64,000 bases of DNA from Sphingomonas sp. Leaf21 (GCF_916858675.1 NZ_CAKASM010000005.1:1-64000), one strand, 5' to 3'; counted from the first letter of the stretch, positions 37,540 to 46,799 are shown. The notes: generated by a model from the sequence alone, not told the origin. Numbers and translations are program-made.

Positions 37540-38325
37540 ATGGACCAACGCCATATGGGGGCGTTTCCGACAACCGATACCGCAGGGTTCGACACCGCAC
37601 TGGCGGCCAGCGTGCTGGACTGGTGGCACGATGCGGGCGTCGACCTGCTGGTCGAGGAGGAACCGCGCGACTGGACCGCCGCCGAGCCGGTGCGCCCGCT
37701 ATCCTATGCCCCGCCACCCGCCCCGAACGCGGCGCCCGGCATTGTCGCCGAACCGCCCGTCCAGCCGACACTGCTGCCCGACACGCTCGAGGCGTTTCTC
37801 GCGTGGCGCCTGTCCGACGCGGCGCCCGAAGCCGATTGGGACGGCGTATCGCTGGCCGCGACCGGACCGAACGATGCCGCGCTGATGATCCTGGTCGATT
37901 GCCCCGATCGCGACGATGGCGATGCGGGGCGGATCCTGTCCGGCGCGTCCGGTCGACTGTTCGACCGGATGCTCGCCGCGATCGGCCAGTCGCGCGAGAC
38001 GGTCCACATCGCCTCGGTCTGCGCGCGGCGGCCGCTGGCGGGGCGCGCGCCCGCCGGTCTGGAGACCCGATTGGCCGAAATCGCACGTCACCATGTCGGG
38101 CTGATCGCGCCGCGCGGGCTGCTCCTGCTCGGCAATGCGGCGAGCCGTGCCGTCCTCGGGACCGAACTCACCAGCGCACGCGGACATTCGCACGATGTTG
38201 ACCATAAGGACGGCAAAAGCCGGGCGGTCGCCAGCTTTCATCCGCGCTTCCTGATCGAGAAGCCGATGGCGAAGGCGGAAAGCTGGAAGGACCTGCAGAT
38301 GCTGATGGGGGATATGCGAGCATGA
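37540..38325 (+). CDS. uracil-DNA glycosylase-family protein
   Basis: 261 residues. After a Pro/Ala-rich linker the C-terminal about 170 residues follow the family 4 UDG plan: ILVDCPDRDDGDAGRILSGA in the place of the GEAPGADED loop, RLFDRMLAAIGQSRETVHIAS, and the C-terminal SFHPRFLIEKPMAKAESWKD matching the TLHPAYLL motif. The first motif is degenerate and I do not see the four Fe-S cysteines, so catalysis is uncertain. It overlaps the transglycosylase gene by 4 nt (ATGA). ATG 37555 is an alternative start. Confidence 0.75.
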   Translation: MDQRHMGAFPTTDTAGFDTALAASVLDWWHDAGVDLLVEEEPRDWTAAEPVRPLSYAPPPAPNAAPGIVAEPPVQPTLLPDTLEAFLAWRLSDAAPEADWDGVSLAATGPNDAALMILVDCPDRDDGDAGRILSGASGRLFDRMLAAIGQSRETVHIASVCARRPLAGRAPAGLETRLAEIARHHVGLIAPRGLLLLGNAASRAVLGTELTSARGHSHDVDHKDGKSRAVASFHPRFLIEKPMAKAESWKDLQMLMGDMRA

Positions 38326-40196
38326 AACTGGGGCAGCTTGTCACGTCCGCGCTGACCATCGGGCTCCTGATGGCCGCCGCATCGGGCGCCGCCGCCGCCC
38401 CGGTCGACCCCGCGCCCGCCGCCATCGGCGATGCGCGCGTCACGCTGCCCGCCAAGGCGCCGCCCAGCATCCCCGCGCTGCTCGATGCCGATCAGAAGGC
38501 GGGCTATACGCGCATCTTCGCCGCGATCCGCGAAGGCCGCTGGACCGACGCGCAGCTCGAACTCGACTCACTCAAGCCCGGCCCCCTCCATGCGATCGCG
38601 CGCGCCGAACTCTACACCGCCAAGGGCTCGCCCAAGGTCGATGTCGAGCGGCTGGTCGCACTCATCAACGAAGCGCCCGAACTTCCCCAGGCGGAGCAGC
38701 TGGCCCGGCTGGCCCGTTCGCGCGGCGCTCACGACCTGCCGCCCCTCCCGGAATCCCACAGCCTGATCTGGCAGGACGGCGCGCCGCGCCGGGTCCGCGC
38801 CCGTAGCGTCAACAGCGACATGATCGCCGCCGACCTGGCGGTGAAGATGCAGCCCTTCGTGAAGGCCGATGACGGCCCGTCGGCGCAGGCCCTGCTCGAC
38901 GCGACCCAGGGCCTTTCGCCCGAGGCGCTGACCGAATGGCAGCAGAAGGTCGCCTGGATCTATTTCCTGATGGGCGACGACGCCAATGCCCGTCAACTCG
39001 CGGCCAAGGCGGCCGAGGGCTATGGAGAATGGGCGGTGCAGGGCCGCTGGACGGTCGCGCTGTCGGCGTGGCGGCAGAATGACTGCCAGACCGCCGAGAC
39101 CGCCTTCGAGGGCACGGCGGCGCGCGCCACCGACGTCGATCTCCGTGCCGCCGCGCTCTACTGGGCGGCGCGGGCGGACATGGTCTGCGGCCGCCCCGAC
39201 AAGATCGAGGGGCGCCTGCGTTCCGCCTCGCAGTTCCGCGAGAGCTTCTACGGCCAGCTCGCCCGCCAGGCGCTGGGGATGCACGGCGACCGCGAGCCCA
39301 AGGGGCAGCTCGTCGCGACCGACTGGGCCGCGCTCGATCGGCGTCCCAACATCCTCGTCGCCGCCGCGCTGGTCGAGATCGGCGAGAGCGACCTGGCGGA
39401 TCAGGTCATCCGTCAGCAGGCACGGATCGGCCAGCCGACCGAATTCCGCAGCCTGGTCCGTCTTGCCGAATCGCTCGACCTGCCCGCCACGACCGTCTGG
39501 CTCGCGCATAATTGCCCGGCGGGCGTCACCGCCACCGCCGAAGCCCGCTATCCGACGCCGAGTTGGACCCCCGACAGCGGCTGGCGGGTCGAGAAGGCGC
39601 TCGTCTACGCGCATACGCTTCAGGAGAGCGGCTTCCGCAACAAGGTGGTCAGCCCGGCTGGCGCCTATGGCCTGATGCAGATCATGCCCGCCGCCGCGAC
39701 CGATTTCGCCCGCGAGCGCGGCGTCTCGATCGATCGCAGCGCCCTGACCAAGCCCTCGACCAACATGGACATCGGCCAGCGCCATCTGGAGCGGCTGCGC
39801 GATATGACGGGCGTGACCGGCGGTCTGCTGCCCAAGGTGATCGCCGCCTATAATGCCGGGCCCAAGCCGGTCGGTGAGTGGAACAGCATCGTCCGCGACA
39901 ATGGCGACCCGCTGCTCTACATCGAGAGCATCCCCTATTGGGAGACGCGCGGATATGTGACGATGGTCCTGCGCAACTACTGGATGTACGAAGGCCAGAC
40001 CGGCAAGGCGAAATCGCCAAGCCGTGCGGCGCTCGCCCAGGGGCTGTGGCCGCGCTTCCCCGGACTGCCGGGCGCGAGCGCCATCCGCCTGCAACGCCCC
40101 AACGTCGCGCAGGCCAGCCTCGCCCCCAGGACCACCATCGCGCTCAACGCCACGGTCAGCCCGCAATCGAACACGACGGTGCCGCAGGCGAACTGA
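38322..40196 (+). CDS. soluble lytic murein transglycosylase
   Basis: 624 residues with a signal peptide (SGAAAAP cleavage). A long alpha-superhelical middle (about residues 60-410) precedes the SLT domain: catalytic Glu435 in LQESGF, then GAYGLMQIMP and AYNAGPKPVGEW. This matches Slt70-type enzymes that cleave peptidoglycan to 1,6-anhydro-muropeptides in the periplasm. Its ATG overlaps the UDG-like stop, so it is translationally coupled, an unexpected pairing. Confidence 0.92.
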   Translation: MKLGQLVTSALTIGLLMAAASGAAAAPVDPAPAAIGDARVTLPAKAPPSIPALLDADQKAGYTRIFAAIREGRWTDAQLELDSLKPGPLHAIARAELYTAKGSPKVDVERLVALINEAPELPQAEQLARLARSRGAHDLPPLPESHSLIWQDGAPRRVRARSVNSDMIAADLAVKMQPFVKADDGPSAQALLDATQGLSPEALTEWQQKVAWIYFLMGDDANARQLAAKAAEGYGEWAVQGRWTVALSAWRQNDCQTAETAFEGTAARATDVDLRAAALYWAARADMVCGRPDKIEGRLRSASQFRESFYGQLARQALGMHGDREPKGQLVATDWAALDRRPNILVAAALVEIGESDLADQVIRQQARIGQPTEFRSLVRLAESLDLPATTVWLAHNCPAGVTATAEARYPTPSWTPDSGWRVEKALVYAHTLQESGFRNKVVSPAGAYGLMQIMPAAATDFARERGVSIDRSALTKPSTNMDIGQRHLERLRDMTGVTGGLLPKVIAAYNAGPKPVGEWNSIVRDNGDPLLYIESIPYWETRGYVTMVLRNYWMYEGQTGKAKSPSRAALAQGLWPRFPGLPGASAIRLQRPNVAQASLAPRTTIALNATVSPQSNTTVPQAN

Positions 40197-40338
40197 CCTG
40201 CGTGACGGTCTCGCATGGCCTTCGACGTCGGTCAGGCTGAACCGAAGTTCGGGAATCGCGCATCGGGGGCTGTCGGGACGCCCCCATTCCCACCCCCAGC
40301 AAGCCGCACCCAAAACCGACCAAAGACGTTAGGCCCCC

Positions 40339-40866
40339 ATGCCGATAGACACGACCCGCCCCTTCATCCCGGTCCGCATCGCGGTACTGACCGTCTCCGA
40401 CACACGCTCGCTCGCCGAGGACCGTTCGGGCGATACGTTGATCGGCTTGCTGGCCGAGGCGGGGCATGAACTCGCCGAGCGGACGATCCTGCGGGACGAT
40501 GCCGACCATATCGTCGCGCAGCTCCACCGCTGGATCGACGACGACAGCATCGACTGCGTGCTGACCACCGGCGGCACCGGCGTCACGGGTCGCGACGTCA
40601 CGCCCGAAGCGGTCGAGCGTGTCGCGACCAAGATGATCCCCGGCTTTGGCGAGCTCTTCCGCTGGCTCAGCTTTCAGACGATCGGCACCTCGACCATCCA
40701 GTCGCGCGCCTGTGCCTGTGTCGCGCGGGGCACCTATATCTTCGCGCTGCCGGGCTCGACGGGCGCGGTCAAGGATGCCTGGCACGGCATCTTGCGCGAC
40801 CAGCTCGACAGCCGCCATCGCCCGTGCAACTTCGTCGAACTGATGCCCCGCCTGCTCGAGCACTGA
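40339..40866 (+). CDS. moaB: molybdenum cofactor biosynthesis protein B
   Basis: 175 residues with the MoaB/MogA fold: [40 protein letters not shown] for molybdopterin binding, and [13 protein letters not shown]. These proteins adenylylate or bind molybdopterin before metal insertion. No other moa gene is nearby. Its stop is adjacent to that of the convergent VOC gene. Confidence 0.92.
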   Translation: MPIDTTRPFIPVRIAVLTVSDTRSLAEDRSGDTLIGLLAEAGHELAERTILRDDADHIVAQLHRWIDDDSIDCVLTTGGTGVTGRDVTPEAVERVATKMIPGFGELFRWLSFQTIGTSTIQSRACACVARGTYIFALPGSTGAVKDAWHGILRDQLDSRHRPCNFVELMPRLLEH

Positions 40867-41199
40867 TCAGCCGGGCTGCATCGCGGCCAGTTCGTGGCCG
40901 TCGACATCGCGAAAGTGAAAGCGCCGTCCACCGGGAAAGGCGAAGATCGGCACCACGATCGTTCCGCCCGCCGCCTCGACCGCCGCCAGCGTCGCCTCCA
41001 GATCCTCGACCCGGATGACCGGCAAGGGCGCCTTCACCTTGTCCGGCGAGGCGTCGAGCCCGAGATCGGTATCCCCGCTGAGCGTCGCCGCATAGTCGGG
41101 ACCGAAATCGGTGAAGGTCCAGCCGAAAGCCTGCGCGTAGAAGCGTTTGGCCTCGCCCCTATCGCTGACCGGCAGCTCCATATATTCGAATCGCGCCAT
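40867..41199 (-). CDS. VOC-family protein, glyoxalase-like
   Basis: 110 residues from ATG 41199. Two beta-alpha-beta-beta-beta modules: FEYMELPVSDRGEAKRFYAQ, then LPVIRVEDLEATLAAVEA and HFRDVDGHELAAM, the Glu of the last being a usual metal ligand. The set MELPVSD, FGWTF and DGHELA is typical of small bleomycin-resistance/dioxygenase-like proteins. The substrate is unknown. A longer reading to 41526 overlaps the radical SAM fragment. Confidence 0.88.
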   Translation of the reverse strand: MARFEYMELPVSDRGEAKRFYAQAFGWTFTDFGPDYAATLSGDTDLGLDASPDKVKAPLPVIRVEDLEATLAAVEAAGGTIVVPIFAFPGGRRFHFRDVDGHELAAMQPG

Positions 41200-41286
41200 A
41201 GTCGCCCCTCTCGTTCTTGCTATGTTCTGATAGCTGGCATAGTTTGCGGCCATGAGCAAGCGCGACCGTTTCACATCGATCTCGTC

Positions 41287-41519
41287 ATGGTGAAGGCGAC
41301 CGGCCGGGGCGCGACCGGCAACAGGACGAGCACACGCTTCCATCTGCCCGAGCGCGAGACGGACGGGGACTGGCTCGACGCGCAAGCCCTGGTCGATGGC
41401 GCGCCGCCGTCCCTCAAAACCAGCGTGACCGTCATCACGCCGCGGACGATCATCACCCGCAATACCTCGCCCGATGTGCCGTTCAGCCAGTCGATCAACG
41501 CCTATGCGGGTTGCGAGCA
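41287..41519 (+). pseudogene. 5' fragment of PA0069-type radical SAM gene
   Basis: From ATG 41287 the frame encodes 77 residues (MVKATGRGATGNR to YAGCE) that align without gaps to the N-terminus of the intact gene at 41994; I hand-count about 56 of 77 identical. Similarity stops abruptly at TGCGAGCA (41512-41519), the codons for Cys-Glu that open the CxxxCxxC motif. Beyond this the frame runs into unrelated DNA up to 42000. This piece keeps the GC-rich codon use of the flanking core genes, so it is probably the original 5' end, displaced by an insertion. Confidence 0.82.
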
Positions 41520-42226
41520 GCCCCACACGGTTACGTGCGAGTTTGAGGCCGCTCTATCGCTTTCGAACACTGACGAGTTTTTCGATCAGAACCGTGCGGG
41601 TGCCATCGCCAAGGTATCGCTTTGCGCGCTGTTGAGCACTTACGCGACCATAGAGCCGGACGCTAAATTCACCCCACACTGGTTCAGCCTTTTTCCAGTT
41701 GGCCACTCGCCTAGCTTGCGCGTCAAGCTGCTTGCAGCTCTGCCCAAGGCATTCGATCGAGGCTCCATCCTCAATGGCAACGAGCTTACCATCTTTCGCG
41801 CGGCAACGATCGAACCGACTGTTCTCGAAATTCGAGAACCAATCGCAAATCAAGAGCTGCCTCTGACCGTAAGCCACACTCTTATGAGTGATACCGGCTT
41901 CGGTCCGAGGAACGGCAGTTGCCACAACGAGCGCGAAGATCGACCACATGCTGACAGCTTATCGGTGCCGTCAACCAGTGCAATGGTATTTGCATGGTGA
42001 AGGCCGTTGGTCGAGGCGCCACGCAGAACGCAACGAGCAAGCGGTTCAACCTGCCCGAGCGAGAGATCGACGGTGACTGGCTGGACGCGCAGTCGATGGT
42101 GGATGGCGAGCCACTCAAGCTGCGGACCACGGTCAGTACGCTGAAGCCGAAGACGATCATTACGCGCAACACGTCACCGGACGTGCCGTTTACCCAATCC
42201 ATTAATGGATATGGAGGCTGCGAGCA
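41520..42226 (+). mobile_element. 707-bp insertion that restores its target gene
   Basis: The segment lies between two direct copies of TGCGAGCA (41512-41519 and 42219-42226). It carries one leftward gene (41554-41949) and, at its right end, a divergent replacement of the 5' part of the radical SAM gene (41994-42218). Excision through the repeats would join ...YAGCE to HGCIYC... in frame and restore the native gene. Its codons (ATT AAT GGA TAT near the right junction) are less GC-biased than the neighbours. No integrase or transposase is present, so it is a non-autonomous or decayed element, or a product of homologous recombination with foreign DNA. Confidence 0.6.
41554..41949 (-). CDS. exported hypothetical protein carried on insertion
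   Basis: 131 residues from ATG 41949. Residues 1-18 look like a signal peptide (MWSIFALVVATAVPRTEA). The mature part has three cysteines (LICDWF, DRCRAK, IECLGQSC region gives two) and many basic residues toward the C-terminus. I recognise no family. Base composition is nearer 50% GC, unlike the flanking genes. It is the only cargo of the 707-bp segment. The ribosome site is weak. Confidence 0.55.
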   Translation of the reverse strand: MWSIFALVVATAVPRTEAGITHKSVAYGQRQLLICDWFSNFENSRFDRCRAKDGKLVAIEDGASIECLGQSCKQLDAQARRVANWKKAEPVWGEFSVRLYGRVSAQQRAKRYLGDGTRTVLIEKLVSVRKR

Positions 42227-43061
42227 TGGCTGCATCTATTGCTTTGCGCGACCGAGCCATGCCTATCATGACCTGTCGCCGGGGCTGGACTTCGAAAGCC
42301 GGTTGTTCGCCAAGCCCGACGCCGCCCGCTTGCTTCGCGCCGAACTGGCGAAGCCGGGCTACCGCGTCGCGCCGATCGCGCTGGGGACCAACACCGATCC
42401 CTATCAGCCGATCGAGGCCGAATGGCGGATCACCCGCGCGATCCTCGAGCTGCTCGCGGAAACCGATCATCCCGTCGCGATCACCACCAAGTCGGACCGG
42501 GTGGTGCGCGATCTCGACATTCTCGGCCCGATGGCGGCGAAGGGGCTGGCGACGGTCTGCCTTTCGGTCACCTCGCTCGATGCCCGGATCGCGCGGACGA
42601 TCGAGCCCCGCGCACCGACGCCCGGGCGGCGGCTGGCGGCGGTGACCAGGCTGTCCGAGGCGGGTATTCCCACCTATGTCTCGATCGCCCCGGTCATCCC
42701 CGCGATCACCGATCACGAGATCGAGCATCTGGTCGAGCGCGCCGCGCGGGCGGGTGCCCGCCATGCCTTCTTCATTCCCGTCCGCCTGCCGCACGAGGTC
42801 GCACCGCTATTCCGCGCCTGGCTGGACGAGCATTTCCCCGACCGGGCGGGCAAGGTGATGGCGATCATCCGGAGCATGCGTGGTGGACGCGACAATGATC
42901 CCAATTTCTTCGATCGGATGAAGGGCCAGGGGCCGTGGGCGGACCTGCTGCGCGTCCGCTTTCATCGTGCCTGTCGCCTGCACGGACTCAATCGCGACCG
43001 GCCCCCGCTCGATACCAGCCTTTTCCGCCCGCCCAAAGGCCCGCAGGGCGAGCTGTTCTGA
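41994..43061 (+). CDS. PA0069-type radical SAM protein (SplB-like)
   Basis: 355 residues. After GRGAT and RNTSPDVPFTQSIN comes the cluster motif CEHGCIYC, then FARPSHAYHDLSPGLDFESR, a hallmark of the PA0069-like radical SAM family related to spore photoproduct lyase. The remainder (IALGTNTDPYQPIEAEWRI, ARAGARHAFFIPVRLPHEVA) agrees. The enzyme's reaction is unknown. The first 75 codons come from the inserted segment, so this gene is a chimera: foreign 5' end, native remainder. ATG 41994 is immediately within the segment. Confidence 0.88.
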   Translation: MVKAVGRGATQNATSKRFNLPEREIDGDWLDAQSMVDGEPLKLRTTVSTLKPKTIITRNTSPDVPFTQSINGYGGCEHGCIYCFARPSHAYHDLSPGLDFESRLFAKPDAARLLRAELAKPGYRVAPIALGTNTDPYQPIEAEWRITRAILELLAETDHPVAITTKSDRVVRDLDILGPMAAKGLATVCLSVTSLDARIARTIEPRAPTPGRRLAAVTRLSEAGIPTYVSIAPVIPAITDHEIEHLVERAARAGARHAFFIPVRLPHEVAPLFRAWLDEHFPDRAGKVMAIIRSMRGGRDNDPNFFDRMKGQGPWADLLRVRFHRACRLHGLNRDRPPLDTSLFRPPKGPQGELF

Positions 43062-43110
43062 GGATCGTCGCGGCTCGCCAATGCGTTGAGCGGCGTGAAG
43101 GAGAGAGACG

Positions 43111-43257
43111 ATGACCAGCAATCCCGAGCCTACCCAGCCCGACCAGATCCCCGACGAGGACGAAGCCGACAGCTCGGGCGCAGGCTATGGCAATCACGGC
43201 GACGCTGGCGCGGACGCTGAAGGGGAAGAGCAGGATCGTCGCGAAGTCGGCGGCTGA
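43111..43257 (+). CDS. small acidic protein, 48 aa
   Basis: ATG 43111 with AAGGAG at ideal spacing. The product is strongly acidic (PDEDEADSSG, DAEGEEQ) and Gly/Ser-rich with no hydrophobic core, so probably disordered. It follows the radical SAM gene by 49 nt and ends before a clean hairpin. The ribosome site and terminator support a real gene; the function is unknown. Confidence 0.6.
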   Translation: MTSNPEPTQPDQIPDEDEADSSGAGYGNHGDAGADAEGEEQDRREVGG

Positions 43258-43275
43258 CCGGCTTCGGTATGGACC

Positions 43276-43295
43276 GCCCCGGCGTTAGCCGGGGC
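43276..43295. terminator. hairpin between convergent genes
   Basis: GCCCCGGC-gtta-GCCGGGGC, a perfect 8-bp stem followed on the plus strand by AGTTT. It lies between the small acidic gene and the end of dnaE and may stop transcription from both sides. Confidence 0.65.
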
Positions 43296-43310
43296 AGTTT
43301 GGCGCGGGGA

Positions 43311-46300
43311 TCAGCCGACCAACGCCAGCCGCGCCTCCGACGACTTCATCTCCACGGCTCTCACGCCGGGCAAGTCCTCGATATGGCTGGCCAATTCGGC
43401 GTCGAGCAGGAAGTTGCGCCCGAGCGTCAGCAGCGTGTCGCCGTCCGGTCCCTCGATCCGCGCCCGCACCTCGCCGCGTCCGTTGCGCAGCGGATCGAGC
43501 ATCGCGTGTAGCGCCTTGAACGCGATGCTGTCGGTCACCGTCACCTCGACCACGAACTTGGCGGTGCTGGCCAGGCCATCGAACGGTTGCACGCGCTTGA
43601 TGCTGACCCGCGGCGCTTCCTCTCCGGGGCGGCGATCCAGCTCGACGGTGATCAGCGCGCAGTCGCCTTCTTTCGCCGCCTTTTCCAGGTCGGCGGCGAC
43701 CGAATCGTCGAAACAGGTCGCGAGGAACTGCCCCGTCGCGTCCGACAGTTGCGCCATCATATAGCGTTTGCCCCGCGCGGACGTCCGCCAGCGCGCATCC
43801 TCGACCAGCGCCGCCATGGTCGCGCCGATCCGCGCGCCATCGTCGGGAATGACCAGGTCGGTCAGCGAGGTATAGGTCCGCGCGCCGTGCATCCTGGCGA
43901 TATGGGCATGGCGGTCGACCGGATGCGCCGAGAAATAGAAGCCGAACGCCTCCTTCTCCTGCTCCATCCGCTGCGACAGGGTCCAGCGGGCACCGGACGG
44001 CAGCTTGATGGCGTCGCCCGCCACCTCGGTCTCGCCGAACAGACCGCCCTGCCCGCTGGTCCGCCCCTCATGGGTTCGCGCGGCGATGGCGAGGATGGTT
44101 TCGGCCACCGCATGGACGCCCGCCCGGTTCGGCTCGATGCCGTCGAACGCCCCCGCCGACGCGAGGGTCTCCAGCTGCCGCTTGTTCATGAGACGGGGAT
44201 CGACCCGCTTGGCCAGCGCATCGAGCGAGCCGAACGGGCCACCTGCCTCGCGCTCGGCGACCAGCTTCTCCATCGCCCCTTCGCCCACCGACTTGAGCGC
44301 GCCCAGCGCATAGCGCACCGCCAGCCCATCCTCATGCGGATCGACATCGAACTCGGCCTGGCTGGCGTTGATGCAGGGCGGCAGCATCGTCACGCCCATG
44401 CGCCGCGCATCGTCGACGAAGATCGCCAGCTTGTCGGTCAGCGCCATGTCGTAGCACATCGACGCGGCGTAGAATTCGTGCGGATGATGCGCCTTCAGCC
44501 ACGCCGTCTGATAGGCGAGCAGCGCATAGGCGGCGGCGTGGCTCTTGTTGAAGCCATAGCCGGCGAACTTGTCGATCAAGTCGAACAGCTCGTTCGCCTT
44601 TTGCGCGGGGATGCCGTTCACCTCCTGGCAGCCCTTGACGAAAATGGCGCGCTGCGCGTCCATTTCCGCCTTCACCTTCTTGCCCATCGCGCGACGGAGG
44701 AGATCGGCGCCGCCCAGCGAATAGCCCGCCAGGATCTGGGCGGCCTGCATCACCTGTTCCTGATAGACGAAGATGCCATAGGTCTCGGACAATATCTGTT
44801 CGAGCAGGGGATGCGGGTAGACGATCTCCTCCGTGCCCTGCTTGCGGCGGCCGAAGCTGGGGATGTTATCCATCGGGCCCGGCCGATAGAGCGACACGAG
44901 TGCAATGATGTCGCCGAAGTTCGACGGACGAACGGCGGACAGGGTGCGCCGCATCCCCTCCGATTCCAGCTGGAACACGCCGACCGTATCGCCCTTCTGG
45001 AGCAGGGCGTAGGTCGCCTCGTCATCCCAGGCGAGCGCCCCGAGATCGACCACGACACCCCGCTTGGCGAGCAATTGCACCGCCTTTTGCAGCACCGACA
45101 GGGTTTTCAGACCGAGGAAGTCGAACTTCACCAGCCCCGCGCCCTCGACGAACTTCATGTCGAACTGCGTGACCGGCATGTCCGAGCGCGGATCGCGGTA
45201 GAGCGGCACCAGTTGCGCCAGCGGCCGGTCGCCGATCACCACACCGGCGGCGTGGGTCGACGAATGGCGCGGCAACCCCTCCAGCTTGGTTGCGAGGTCG
45301 AGCAGGCGGCGGACCTGATTGTCGTTGGCATATTCCTTCGCCAACTCCGGAACGCCGTTGAGCGCGCGCTTCAGGTCCCACGGGTCAGTCGGGTGGTTGG
45401 GCACCAGCTTCGCCAGCCGGTCGACCTGCCCATAGCTCATCTGGAGGACGCGGCCGGTATCCTTCAATACCGCGCGGGCCTTGAGCTTACCGAAGGTGAT
45501 GATCTGCGCGACCTGATCGCGGCCGTACTTCTCCTGGACGTAGCGGATGACCTCGCCACGCCGCGTTTCGCAAAAGTCGATGTCGAAGTCGGGCATCGAC
45601 ACGCGCTCGGGGTTCAGGAAGCGCTCGAACAGCAGACCCAGCTTCAAGGGATCGAGGTCGGTGATCGTCAACGCCCAGGCGACGACCGAGCCCGCGCCCG
45701 AACCACGGCCCGGGCCGACGGGGATGTCGTGATCCTTGGCCCATTTGATGAAGTCGGCGACGATCAGGAAATATCCGGGAAAGCCCATCTGGATGATGAT
45801 GTCGACCTCGAACGTCAGCCGTTCGTGATAGGCTTCGCGCCAGCCGGATTCGCCCTCCCCCTCCAGCTCGGCGATGCGGTCGAGCCGCGCGTTCAGTCCG
45901 GCGGTTGCGTCGCGGCGAAGCATCGCCGCCTCGCCCTCGCGGTCGCCCGCCAGGCTGGGCAGGATCGGCTTGCGCCACGGCGCCATCACCGCGCAGCGCT
46001 GCGCCACGACCAGCGTGTTCTCGATCGCCTCGGGCAAATCGGCGAAGAGCTGCTTCATCATCTCCGCGGGCTTGAGCCACGCCTCGGGGCAGCTTTTCGG
46101 GCGGTCGTCCATTTCGACATAGGTCGAATTGGCGATGCACAGCATGGCGTCGTGCGCGTCGCGGAAACCGCTATCGGCGAAACAGCAGGGATTGGTCGCG
46201 ACCAGGGGCAGGTCGCGATCATAGGCCAGGTCGATCAGGTCCTGCTCGGCCGCCATCTCGATCGCGTCGTCGCGGCGCGCCAGCTCGACATAGAGCCGGT

Positions 46301-46799
46301 CGCCGAAGATCGCCTGGAGCCGGTCGGCATAGGCGTTGGCGCGGTCGGGCTGTCCTTCCGCGAAGAGCCGTGCGATGCCGCCCTCGCCGCCAGCGGTCAG
46401 CGCGATCAGACCCGTGCTGAACGTCTCCAGCACGTCGAAGCCGACATGCGCGGCAAGCTCGATCGGCCGTTCCAGATGCGCCGCCGAGACGAGCGCACAC
46501 AGATTGTCATAGCCGGTCATGTCCTGCGCATAGAGCGCGATCCAGTCGACGACGGCCCCGACGTTTTCGGGCATGTCGGGCCGCGCGACGCCCAGCATCG
46601 TGCCGATGATCGGTTGCACCCCCGCCTTCTTCGCGGCGTCCGAGAACGCCATCGCGGCGTAAAGGCCGTTGCGGTCGGTCAGCCCGGCGGCGGGAAAGCC
46701 GTTCGCCTTGGCCTGCGCCGCGATCGCCTTGGGATCGATCGCGCCGTCGAGCATCGTGAAGGAGGAAAAGATGCGGAGCGGCACATATCCGGAATGCAT
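43311..46799 (-). CDS. dnaE: DNA polymerase III alpha subunit
   Basis: 1162 residues, the full replicative DnaE type. N-terminal PHP domain (YVPLRIFSSFTMLDGAIDP). The polymerase palm carries GPGRGSGAGSVVAWALTITD and the catalytic acidic motif MPDFDIDFCE. Fingers and thumb follow (HAAGVVIGDR, GYGFNKSHAAAYAL), then an OB-fold region (YTSLTDLVIPDDGAR). It synthesises DNA at the replication fork with the clamp and epsilon. The start ATG 46799 fits. A 1079-residue antisense frame is a codon-bias shadow. Confidence 0.97.
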   Translation of the reverse strand: MHSGYVPLRIFSSFTMLDGAIDPKAIAAQAKANGFPAAGLTDRNGLYAAMAFSDAAKKAGVQPIIGTMLGVARPDMPENVGAVVDWIALYAQDMTGYDNLCALVSAAHLERPIELAAHVGFDVLETFSTGLIALTAGGEGGIARLFAEGQPDRANAYADRLQAIFGDRLYVELARRDDAIEMAAEQDLIDLAYDRDLPLVATNPCCFADSGFRDAHDAMLCIANSTYVEMDDRPKSCPEAWLKPAEMMKQLFADLPEAIENTLVVAQRCAVMAPWRKPILPSLAGDREGEAAMLRRDATAGLNARLDRIAELEGEGESGWREAYHERLTFEVDIIIQMGFPGYFLIVADFIKWAKDHDIPVGPGRGSGAGSVVAWALTITDLDPLKLGLLFERFLNPERVSMPDFDIDFCETRRGEVIRYVQEKYGRDQVAQIITFGKLKARAVLKDTGRVLQMSYGQVDRLAKLVPNHPTDPWDLKRALNGVPELAKEYANDNQVRRLLDLATKLEGLPRHSSTHAAGVVIGDRPLAQLVPLYRDPRSDMPVTQFDMKFVEGAGLVKFDFLGLKTLSVLQKAVQLLAKRGVVVDLGALAWDDEATYALLQKGDTVGVFQLESEGMRRTLSAVRPSNFGDIIALVSLYRPGPMDNIPSFGRRKQGTEEIVYPHPLLEQILSETYGIFVYQEQVMQAAQILAGYSLGGADLLRRAMGKKVKAEMDAQRAIFVKGCQEVNGIPAQKANELFDLIDKFAGYGFNKSHAAAYALLAYQTAWLKAHHPHEFYAASMCYDMALTDKLAIFVDDARRMGVTMLPPCINASQAEFDVDPHEDGLAVRYALGALKSVGEGAMEKLVAEREAGGPFGSLDALAKRVDPRLMNKRQLETLASAGAFDGIEPNRAGVHAVAETILAIAARTHEGRTSGQGGLFGETEVAGDAIKLPSGARWTLSQRMEQEKEAFGFYFSAHPVDRHAHIARMHGARTYTSLTDLVIPDDGARIGATMAALVEDARWRTSARGKRYMMAQLSDATGQFLATCFDDSVAADLEKAAKEGDCALITVELDRRPGEEAPRVSIKRVQPFDGLASTAKFVVEVTVTDSIAFKALHAMLDPLRNGRGEVRARIEGPDGDTLLTLGRNFLLDAELASHIEDLPGVRAVEMKSSEARLALVG

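Noticed and set aside
40265..40285. hairpin before moaB as riboswitch
   Set aside because: A single GGGGGC/GCCCCC stem without the conserved core of the molybdenum-cofactor motif or any other known riboswitch.
41253..41293. 13-residue leader peptide before radical SAM fragment
   Set aside because: An open frame MSKRDR... ending over the ATG exists, but there is no attenuator structure and the gene it would control is broken.
40894..42000. one 368-residue protein through the radical SAM fragment
   Set aside because: Only the 77 codons from 41287 match a protein; the rest is read-through into a non-coding strand of the inserted segment and antisense to the VOC gene.
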